In this document: in pieces, positions 35,701 through 47,700 of the stretch | Layout of the letters: each line of letters starts with the position of its first letter | Position numbering within the stretch: the first letter of the stretch is position 1 | DNA from: Notospermus geniculatus | Taxonomy: Eukaryota > Nemertea > Pilidiophora > Heteronemertea > Lineidae | DNA length: 64,000 nt | NCBI GenBank assembly: GCA_002633025.1 | Contig: NMRB01000048.1 | Location: 18,772 to 82,771, forward strand | Direction of reading: 5' to 3' | The notes under the pieces: model-generated | Told to the model about the DNA's origin: nothing | The model's input: only the letters and a program-made list of their open reading frames with translations | Database searches by the model: none | Position numbers and translations under genes: made by a program

Positions 35701-38700
35701 CTGCCATTCAGTGATTCGTCAAATCTTGCCCGTACTTAGACCATTCCCGCAACATCCGAGATATGCCGTAGGTCGGCAGTCTGTTCTCACGGCGTGTTTT
35801 TCCTTCCCAGGAGCCCTCACCCCTCCTGATGAAGGTCTCCATGGAGCCATATAAACAGGAGCTCTTCCAACAAGACGAAGACTCAATGATGTCATCACTG
35901 CCCGATCAGGATCAGTACGGGGCACAAGGATTTAACACGTCGTTTACGGGCATGGATGCAAGTTTCATCCAAGATAACATCTCCACGCCTTCCCAACCAC
36001 CCCCCTCCTCCTCAAAGAAAAACGCTTCTGTGAGTAGCATCCCAGACAAATACTGTGGGACATCTGCTAATTTATGGCCTGTCAAGGACTTGGCAGAAAT
36101 GTGTGGCGGTCTAGGAAAACCCGTCGGAAGTCGCTGAGTGATCAACAAGGGCTGTCAGATTGCCTGCTGCTACGTGGTACATTGTCTGACAGCAATAATT
36201 GACTATCTGACAGCAAACTTTCGACAGAAAACTGTCACGTGGAGCAGCGCCTTTACTCGTCAACATTTTATATTTGTGGTCATTCACCTCTGGGATCTCT
36301 TCTACATAGTGCCTGAGGAAGACCCCGATTGGGGTCGAAAATTTGCAAAATATTCGGAGACGACTTTCCGATTTATTGTGGTCATTGTGAATATATAATT
36401 GATAACTATGAAGTCCTTGATGGGCCATTGCTATCTCATTCATACAATAATTTCTGAATCAACATCTTTTCATCCATCCTTCGATTGTTCTAATACATAT
36501 ATCATACAGATCAGTATCTGATATAAAATATATAAGCTAAGGTTACACCTGTTGAAAATACCCATGTTTTTCCAGACCCGTGTCAAACCCGTGTGTACGA
36601 AAAGCCCAGCGAGAGGTCACACTCCGACATTGTAGTTAAGTAGCCCGGCGACAGCTGCGCTGCATGCACTGACTCTTCGGTCATTTCTGTATTGGCACAC
36701 ATTGTTGGAGGCGTGAAAAGGACGTCACTTAATCATGTAATGGCTGTGCCACCTGTTGCCATGCTAAGAACTAACGAAAACACGGGGATTTCGAAAAGCA
36801 CAGCGAGCTTGCCATGTCTCAAAAACCTGTGTTTTTGAGACAGGGGTTTCTCGGAGCCCAGCAATTCATAGGTGTGACCACAAAAAAAACGACGATTTTA
36901 TGTAGTGTAACCACGGCTATCAGTGAGCCTAATGAATTTTTGCTCATAGTCAATTCCCTCATCACTGCTTGTTGAATTCAGTCTAATTCCAATATTACAG
37001 GCATTTATGACACTTATTTTCTCTTTCCTTTTCAAAATGCCATCTGCATTTATTCAAAAGTTGATTTCTTTGTCGGGGTGGCAGCATGGAAGCATCCACC
37101 CCTGCCACCAACAAGGTCACGGGTTCAGTGCTTCTGGCTTTCATCACCTGTGGCATTTAAGGGTTAATGCTTGAGGGAAAAGCTAGAAATACACTGCTGA
37201 TTTTCTGCGTTGCGACTTGCTTTACAACGTGCTACCTGCGATTGAATACGATCGCAAGGAACTAATACCGGTCGCCGACCGATTGCCAACTGAAAGACCA
37301 CATCTTCGCCATTGGTGGAAATCACGTCTAACGAGTCCACTACGGCGATCGAGTGCCCAGTTGCAACGCAAGTCGCAACGCAAAATCAGCTCGAAAATCA
37401 ATGGTGTATTCCTTGCTAAAAGGAACTCTGCTGACTGAAAATCGATCGTTATGCCCCAACAGTGACAGCAGTGAAATTTTAATCCCTAATTGCTTCATTC
37501 TAACCTCACAATCTTAGTCGTTAGCGAATATTCATCTAACTCTTATTCATAACTTTACTGCCTAGCAAGCTGTAAAATCAACCTTAACAACTGTAGTAAA
37601 AAAGCACATTTGTAGTGATCATAATCAGGAAAGGGACGTTTTGATAGCAATTTACTTTATTTTTTCATTGTGGTGGTTTTAGTTCATATTTTTTCACTTT
37701 TAAGAAACTGTTTCTGGTAGTAGTGATAATAATGCATGTGATTTGGCAGGGTAAATAAAAAAATGAAGAGCCTGATAGCCTAGTGGTTATCACGTCCGCC
37801 TAGCAAGCGGCAGGTCCCGGGTTCGAATCCAGCCCGGGCCATATGGGATTTAATTCCCGGCTCTTCAGTCCGTCGCATGGGACAGTAAGCCGTGGTGCCT
37901 TCTACCTTGTGTCTTTGCAAGGGCAAGTAAAATACCCCATCCAAGTGAGGAACATGAGTAGCTTGTGATGGCCTCCTCCGCTGTCACCCTCAACCACTGA
38001 AACACTTGGTGCCAAAGGGGGGGAAGTCCGTTTCTGAACACTAGATGTCACTACCAGTTGTTGACGAACGCGCTCGATCAATCAGCCAATGAGCGATCAG
38101 CCAATAAGGAAATGTTTCATGTTTCCCCTAGTTGCGTGAAATACTGGTCGCTGATTGGTTGATGACAGTTTGCGCCATCTAGCGTTCAGAAACATGATTA
38201 GGCCCCATCTGTGCCAGTGGTTGAGAGCGTATAACTAGTATTAAGCCCGAGGCCACTGGGGACGAGTGTACCCAAGACCTCATGAGCTGATGGGGCCCTG
38301 TACTCATGCAGCTTGATTGATAAAAATTGCGATCGGGGCATCCGAATTGTTTTTGATAAGGGGGAACTAGTTAACAAAGTGGGCAGGTTGACTCTTCTCC
38401 ATCCATGGTCAGGGTTTCCGCCAGGAAAAAAAATTTGGCGATGGACCAAAAAAAATTTCAAAAAAAATTTTCAAGCAAGTTTTTTTTCAAACAAATTTTT
38501 TCAAAATTTTTTTTTGGATTTTTTTTATTTGTATTTTTTTCACACAACATTGTACATGGACTGCAAGATAACATGATGGTATAATAATATGATGTTTTGA
38601 AAAGAAAAAAGACAAGATTTAAAGAAACAAAATCCTTTCTTTCTGAAAAATTTGGGGATTTATCCCCAAATAATTTTCTTGGGGATGGAATTCTCCCCAT

Positions 38701-41700
38701 TCTCCCCTCTGGCGGAAACCCTGATGGTAGAAATGGAACATTGCAACCACAAGTGTTCCAAAGCATAATGTACCATTACCATCAAAATCTTGTTTGAAAA
38801 ACAAAGTCAAAATTGATGGAAGAACTATTAGAACAGTAGACAGAGATTCTGCCCGGTATCTATATAGCCGGGTTCACATCTGGACCGATCCGAGACCGAA
38901 TTCCCCAGTTCGCATTCGGAAATACGCATTGGCTAGGCCGGTCTAGCTTAAAGCACGTTCACACTACAAAGTTTTTAATGCGATCTCAGGCTGGTCTAGC
39001 GAGTCTGCTTCTTGTAGCGATCTCAGGCCGATTCAGCTACCCTAGGCCGGTCTAGACATGTGTCTGAACAGTTTGGATTGAACCAGTCAGTGCGGTATTG
39101 GTAACACTACGCGCCAAACTGTAAACCGAATCGGCCTGAGATCGTTACAAGAAGCGGACTCGCTCGACCGGCCTGAGATCGCATTAAAAACTTTGTAGTA
39201 TGACCGGTCAATGCAGACTAACTGTTTAGACCGGTCTCAGATCGCTTTGAAGTGCTAATGTGAACGTGCCTTATGATTTGAAAGACCTGTGATACATCAA
39301 TTGAGATCATTTCTGCTGAAATTCATACCCCAACAAAAGTCACTGTGGAATGGTTTACATGGCTGGTGTTCACTTTGCAGGGTAAACCCAAGAAGAAACA
39401 TGTACCTAGTGGCTACATCGTGTTTGCCGGGGAGTGCCGCAAGAAAATCCAGGAGGAGAACTCAGATCTTACGTTTGGAGACATCAGTAAGATAGTTGGA
39501 ACAAAGGTGAGAATTTTTGCATCCTTTTGCTTTTCGTCTTCCAACTACAGTAAAACTTGCATATATCGGACTCTACTGGACCAGATGTTTTTGTCCGTTG
39601 TGTGTAATAATATCAGTTATATGTGATGCAATTTAATGGAAATGCTTTAGACTGGGACTGTAGTTTCAGTCCATTATATATAGCCCCGTTTACACTGGTC
39701 ACGGAAAAAGCGATCCGTGCACAGGCCGGTCCCCGCCCACTTCGTCATCTGGTGATCTGCCCCGTTTACATTAGCACAATGGAACCGAGCCAGTTGGTGG
39801 GTGCCATGAGCTCTCCAGTCAGTTCAGTCGATTAGAGGTACGAAAATCAAACGAAAAATCAAACAACGACAACAACAAAATGGATGCCTCCATGCAAAAT
39901 CACTCTGCCCAGAAATTCCCGCTAATGACGTCATTCATAATTCGCGCATGTGCAGAACACAATTTAGCAACCGTGCCGAGATCGGTTATCGTTTACACAG
40001 CAGTGTTATCAAATCGGATCCATGCCCGGACCGGTCCGAGACCACCTCCAACTGGTGGTCTCGCCATGGCTCGGTTTGGAACCGTTCCTGGCATGCTTGT
40101 CCCGTTTACACTTGCTATTGTTTTGGCGATCCGTGCTTGGAGTGGTCCAAGCACGGTTATTTTTCCTCAGTGTAAACAGGGCTAATGACTGCTCAAAAAT
40201 GGCAAATGTTGATTTCCACCAGAATTTTCATGAAAATTGATTTGTGACAACATACAAAATCCGAGGGACCAATCCTTTTCAAAATCAAGGGCAAACCCTG
40301 CTTTCATGTCTATTCTCACAAAAATTTGGACAGATCTCTTTGAAACGAAATCTTCTGTTATTGTTTTCAGTGGAGGAACCTTCCCAAGGCAGAGAAGGAA
40401 AAATTTGAAGAGAGGGCCAAGAAAATCGCAGAGGAGCAGCAGGCAAAACAACAAGAGGCTGAACGCGCATTCAACGAGTCTTTACAGATGTATCCGCCGC
40501 AGTCACCAGGATCATCAGGTTATGACCAAAGCATGTCTCCCGCTGCATCCAATCGTCCGTTGACACCCGGATCACAGTATCCAAGCATGCCGCAGCAAAT
40601 GCAGGGTCAGTTGTCATTGGTTCACAGTTTCACACCGAGTAGGGTATTTTGGTATTTTATCAAAGTATAATGATATTTTAGTGAAAAGCATTTTTTTGTG
40701 TGGTTAAAGCTGGAGAGTTGCCACTTGCTCCAAGTTTTGATATTCCGTAGACAGTCCTGATCGAGGAAATTGTGGACAGGGAGGTTAAGGGAATTCAGCC
40801 CTTGACGTTTTGACATCATCATTTTAGGAGCCCTGATAGCCTAGTGGTTATCACGTCCGCTTAGCAAGCGGCAGGTCCCGGATTCGAATCCAGCCCGGGC
40901 CATATGGGATTTCATTCCCGGCTCTTCACGTCTGTCGCATGGGACAGTAAGCCGTGGTGCCTTGTACCTTGTTTCTTTGCAAGGGCAAGTAAAAGACCCC
41001 ATCCAAGTGAGGAACATGAGTAGCTTGTGATGGCCTCCTCCGTACTTACCAGGGCCAATAATGCTATAGCGTCAGCCCTGACGGAAAAATGAAATACACC
41101 AAATACAAATACAAATACATCCTCCTCTGTGCAATATGTTTTAGGGTTTTACATTAGGCCGAGAAAAGTTTGCCCTTATTTCACTAAATTTCTCGACATC
41201 ACAACCTGTGTCTCAAACGATTTTGGACTTAGGTCCATATCAGCATTTTGTTCCCAATGAGAATAAAGACAGCTGCTATCCTTGGGTTTTTTTTACCGCT
41301 GCACAGTTACACCGCTCCAAGTTCCCAACAACTGCACAATCATATCAAATCTGCAATTTCCCCTTTCTGTTCACCTGAAGTTGGCAATAATGCTTTCCAG
41401 CTTTTGACTGATATGGGACCATTTTGACTGATATGGGACCATTTTGACTGATATGGGACCATTTTGACTTATATGGGACCATTTTGACTTATATGGGACC
41501 ATTTTGACTGATATGGGACCAAGAAAGGCAGCCTTTTGCCAACTTTTGGGTAAAACTATGCACATTTTTCATCCACATTGTTTCATTTTTTCCTTGACAT
41601 AACTTCCTGAGATAAACATTTCCGTAGTTACTGTAACTTTCAGGATCGGGGCATAGGCTTTCTGCATTTTGCAGAGCTGACCATCCCTCAGTCCAGTCAC

Positions 41701-44700
41701 CCCTCCAAATTCAGACTGCGCTCAGCGTTGCTTAACTTACAGCTCTGAGTCCACCCCGCCAACCACTACTAGGCCCATCATGGCTTACCATGTGTCTTTA
41801 CTACCTCATACTTCCTACGCACAAACCCATGGAGAACTTAGCCCAGATTTGTGTTTCTCGCACATCGAGTTGCCGTGCACCAATCAGAACACTTGTTAGC
41901 CAACCTCACTCCCAGGTTGGCAACAAGCCAATTAAACCAACCGCTGTGTATTTTGTGGTTGGAAAGTATTAGGAACGAGGATGGTCCAGCCATTCTATCA
42001 ATTCTGATTTACCCACAACTCACAAGAAGTATGCTGTTGAACAAAAATAGTGAACATTTTCTAAAACAGAGAAGGTACATGTAGGTGTACAGAAAGACTG
42101 ACGTGGTATCTACGATGAAGTACAGTTATCATAAAACTAACAGCGGGAGTCAGTCCACAAACAGGAACATCCGATTGGAAACAGCTTCCCACAGTGAAGT
42201 ACGTCAAGGGTTTGTGCAAGCGTAGTCGTAGGGCGAAGCGATGTCACAGCCCTTGGTAGTCAAGATGACTAGGCCATAAAGGAAAGCCTCTATGGCCAAT
42301 GGGTTTGGCCTTGTCATATAATTGAGGATACAGAACAATACCGAACCACTGCTGTTGAGTCGTGACTTAGTTCTCCAAACTGAAATGATCAAATGAGCTC
42401 CGAATGCTCAACTACTTCTCGTGTTCCCCAGAAACGTTCCTGGAGAGACTTGAACAAAGTCGGCCGATCACGCTAATCGCAGTGGATATCAGATAATAAA
42501 TAAAAACTTCACCTTCGTCTTTTTATTATCGAGAAAAATAACACTAAGGATTCTGTGAGCCATTGCGAGTGAACTTGCATGTTGCACGATCTCTGCACCC
42601 CTGTCTCAAGTCTTCATCCTCGTCTACATACAGTCGTCTACATCCTCGTCTACATATATGTCTTCCTGTCTATCCTAAACATTTGCATGATCATCACACA
42701 AACTTTTGTTTCACGCAGCATTTGTTTTGTTCACATTTTGTCCTGGTCACATTTTAGTTTATTTCATTGATTTTACATGAATTTCTGGTGGACCTNAAGA
42801 CCAGTTGAACCAAGGTAGTCATGCTTGGTATCAAACTAAAGGTAATGAAGTGTAGGTTTAAAGTGACCTACTTCCCTGACCTAGTGACATACCTAAAGAC
42901 CAGTTGAGCCAAGGTAGACATGTTTGGTATCAAACTAAAGCTAATAAAGTGTAGGTCTCAACTGACCTACGTTCATGAATTGGTGACCTTCTCTTTGGTA
43001 GTCAATTGTCAGCTGAGCACCAGGCCCGTGGGCCTCTTGTTTGTGCAAAGAATGCCATATTTGGCACATGGCTCTGAATTCAATATTCAATAGTGTCCCC
43101 ATCATTCTTATATGGGTTATATATGTTTTGTCTTGGTGTAAGTCAGCTGTCATTTGTGTGTGTAAATTTCAGTGACATTCCGGTTGTGTAAATGTTATGT
43201 AGTTTAGTGCATCTTGAATATTATTGGCACTTTGCATGCTGATTTGAAATCAATAGATGATATCACTCCATATGAGTGCAGCACCTGACGGGGCAGTGTC
43301 ACGACGTCCCGCACGTCATTTCTGAACGTCATGACGCGGCTCGAAAAAAAATCCAGTTGTTTCAGCAATCGTCGTGAAACAATTTTTTTTTCGTCTCGCC
43401 TCAAGACATCATGAAGTGACGTGCGGGACGTCATGACGCTGACCCCGTAAGGTGCTGCACTCTTTTGGAGTGATATCGTCTGTTCGAAAACGTTGTGTGC
43501 TAAAAGTTTCACATTCTGTGATCACAATTTTCGATGAAATAAGTGGTAAAACAAAGGAGAACAACTAGAGTGGAACCCATCCTTAGAATATCTGAGGTTC
43601 TTCGTGCTTGCTCCCTTCACCACCGCACACATTTGTACACGTATGTGGCGATGGATTGAGGGAGCGAACATTAAGAACCACTGATGCTGTAATAGTGAGG
43701 TTCAGCACCTTTTCGACTCCGACTCCGGCTTCAGCTATCATGAATTGCAGTCCATTGTAGACATCCTTGATAAAAACGATTTGTGACCCGTCACAGCAAA
43801 ACTAGGCGCATGTCGCTCAGAAGGTGAACCTCAACGAACTAAGATGACACCAGGAGAGAATGGAAGAAATAGATTGTTTCAGTTTTCACAGTAGACAGAC
43901 AATACTGAAACTGACAAACATTTGGTCTCAACCTGCCAAGTTCAGAGCGACATGCGCCTACTTTTGCTGTGACAGGTCACATTTGATAGACGTTTGCAAA
44001 TCTTTGTGGCAGAATAATTTTGTCTCGTAATCGGAAGTGCACATACCGGTAAATCGCAAATATTACCGGTATACGGTAACGACTAGGATTACGACTTCAA
44101 TATTCATTATTTATCTGCACTTCCGATTTATAAGGCCAAATTTTTCTGCCTTCAATTTATGGTGTTTGACGAATTGAAAACGTCTATCAAATCGTTTTTA
44201 TCAAGGATGTCCATAGCGGACTGCAATTCATTCTTGTAATTGTTAAGTCAGAGTCAGAGTTGGAAAGGTGCTAAACCTCCCTATTGTTGCTTTATACAGA
44301 ACATTTAAAAAATTGGAAATTAATAAATTTTCATCATTGTACCATTTACCATCTTGATTTTGAGCGCAAACATTCAGCATTTTCTTGCTTGTGTTCTTCT
44401 GCTCTGGCGAAATACAAACATCACAAAAAATTCAAACAGAAAAAGTTGGAAAAACTAAAAATTCAAACAGAAAAACTTGGAAAAACTAAAAAATTCAAAC
44501 AGAAAAACTACCGGTTCTGTGACAAATAAAAATATTCAAGTCTGATATGTATGATTCATTCTCTTTTGCAGGTAATTTCCAACAAGGTTTTGGCCCCCAG
44601 CAACAGCAGGGTTACCCTCAAATGCAACAGGGCCAGTTCCTTAATCAACAACAAGGCTTTCCTAATCAATCACAGGGGCCTTACCCGAATCAGGGTTTCC

Positions 44701-47700
44701 CTCAGGGTCAGTTTAATCAGCCTCAGGTACCCGGGAAGGGTCCCATGGGTCAAGGCCCACCCCAGCAATATCAACAACAAGGTAGGTGTCTGGTCCGCGG
44801 TCAGAAGGGATGAAGTTTGGACCCTTGTGACGAGTTGGTTTTGGGCTTGATCTTCGGACGGGCTCGAGGGACTATCAGAGAGTTGGTAGACAGTACATCC
44901 TAAAATAGCAGACAAAAGTTGGTACACCAGTGGTGTACCAACTTTTGTCTGTGATTTTTGTCTGCATTAAGATCATCACGCTCTGGCGAAAAGAGTCGCA
45001 TGACGCTCAGAAGGTGAGCCTAAATTAACCGAGATGACACCAGGAGAGAATGGAAGAAATAGATTCTTTCACATTTCATATAAATAGGCAAACATTTGGT
45101 CTCAACCTGCCAAGGTAAAGGCGACATGCGTCTCGTTTTGCCAGAGCCGGTCACATATGTCCTTTGTGTGCTGCTGCATGTGAACTCCAGTGAGGGTTTA
45201 ACTGCAGGCCACTGCATTTAGGACTGGATTACGGTTGTTAATCCGGTCGCCTGGTGTTGTAGTTGCGTGTATGAGTGTGCCTATCATGCATGTCTGTATG
45301 TATCTACTATTTCCTGTGACCTCCTGCGAACGAGTTATGTTGGCTATTAAAGGAGTTAGATGCCGAAGTTGTAAACAAGCTGGTTTGTTTACAAATATGG
45401 TCGGCAAACTTGTTTTATTCCTTCGTGCAGGTGGCAGCACCCGTGCTCGTTAGACTGGTTCCCGGTCCGATGCAACTCACTCACGATATTCACGTCAGTA
45501 CATATCACCGACAATAGGTGGCAGCACCGCAGGCATCCGTGGATAGAGAACCAGTTAGTGAGTGTTTACAACTTCGGCGTCTAACTCCTTTAAGGTGCCT
45601 ACAGGTCGACATTGCGTCTTGAAGTAACTCGACGGATCCTTCACAGATCAAAAAACTACCATGCGCAGGTCGACATTTCAGCGATTGAGAGGAACTCGGA
45701 GCAACTGGCAGTTCCTCGAACAGCACGCTCAACTAGCGGATCTGGCAGTTGCTCGGAGACGCAAGCACGCTCAGGTCGACAAAATTGGCAACTGATCAGT
45801 CACTCCGACTTGCTTCCATCGCCGGAAAGCTAGTTGCCGCGAGTTGCTTCAAGACACAATGTCGACCTGTAGGCACCTTTACACATTGAAGGTACTGTAC
45901 TACTAGTGGCCGCGTAACAAGCCACTAACAGGCTTTGGTTTAGAATGGGTTAGGGCTTTTGGAAATTCTCATTAAACTCAGTTTTGTGCTCATTGGTATC
46001 ATCAAATTTTTGGTATCATGTACCTATCAAGCCTAATATCTGCCTTGTTTAATTTCATTTGCCTACATCTAGTGTTGTGTATCTGTTTAGTTAACATGTA
46101 AAACATAGAAAATGCACCAGCTGTACTTAAATATGGATCCCAAAATATCCCCTGTGTAATAATAGCATGTGAAAGAATGGCCCATGAATTGAGTCCCCCC
46201 CCCCCCCCCCCCCCCCAANAGACATTTCTGCTTTCTCATGAGAATTAAGAGATCGACCAGTAATCTAAGTGAATGACCCCCTTCCTTTGGTGTATTAAAA
46301 TGCTTTCAATATTGGTCTGCACACTGAGTTTATTTATTTCGTGAGGTAGTGCTCTATACATGTATCAGACGAGTATTGGCACAGGTTAAATGTTTCCTGT
46401 CAGATTTTATGGAAGTGATCTTAAAGGACCACAGTATTGCTTCCCAATCCTGCGTTACACCTACCCGCGTTAAGGGGAGACCTCTATTAACGACTTGGTA
46501 AACTACCGCATGCAACTAGTCTCGCGCAGCCAGCCGTTTCGTTCCGCAGTACTGCTACACAAACTTGTTCGATCCCCAGCGGCTGGGTGACCGAGACTGT
46601 AATCATACATTCTCCAACACTGGGGCGAAAGGCTTAACTACAGTATTGGAGCATGGCGCCGGTTGTCGACAGAAAGATGCAATACAGTGGTCCTTTAACT
46701 GAGATGCCTGTCTCCCAAAGGATTGCCAGTGTATAGGCTGCAACTGTACCCTCCAATGGTAAAAGGCATTGGGTGGTATATATAAAAGATAGCAAATGCC
46801 TTTACCCGGTACTTCAAGTTTTGTAATACATTTACATTGGTTGGTGCTGTGCAAATCTTAAACAAAAGCATTTGCTAACTTTTATAAATTCCAGCCATTA
46901 TATCCATTCACAGTCAGTAGAAGTATGGTTCATTGAAAAGCTCTTGCGTCTCCTACCAAGTACACCATGGTGCAATCTGTAGCTGTTCCTTTAATAGAGG
47001 TTTCCCACGTGACGTCATAAAGGCCACGTTGGCCGTCAAACTGACCATGTGTTTCCTGAAGGAACGTCACGATGACGCGATGACATTATTTCGTGTGCTG
47101 TCTCGTCACGTCAGGCATAATGTCAATCCACGTGTAGCACCCTATTGATGCCAGTTTGCGTCATTTTGACGGCCAGTCACATGATTTGATGACATCAGTG
47201 GGATTCCTCTATAGGCCACACTCCTGCTGACCACTAGTGGGTTGGAATAGTGCCTTTTAACGATTGGAGGGTGGAACTGCTTCTTGAAAAGGTATCTAAA
47301 TCGATTCAAAATTAAACCTGTGCCAGTTCTAGTCCATACCTGTTGTTTGCTTCTTTTATTTTGCTCATCGTTTGATGTATTTTGTTTGCAAGGTATGCCA
47401 CCCCAGCAGATGCAACTTCAACAACCCATGCATCAGGGTATGGCACAGCACCCTGGGATGATACCCCAAACGGTCATGGCCCAGGGGCCACGCCCTGGTA
47501 TGACGAGGCCCGGTTTCCCTCCGATGGGGCCGCCGCGGCCACCCCACGGGCCGCATCCACAGATGATGCCCCCGAACCAAGGAGCCCCGAATATGCCTCC
47601 ATACCAGGGCCAGGCCCCACCTGGCTATCCGTCCCAGGGCGTACCCCCAGGGTGTATGCCTCCCCCGCATATGATGCCACGCGGTATGAGCTCTGGTCCG

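Noticed and set aside
45880-45905. IEG-like codons (attgaaggt)
   Set aside because: Located upstream of the exons that must precede it, and next to a MITE end.
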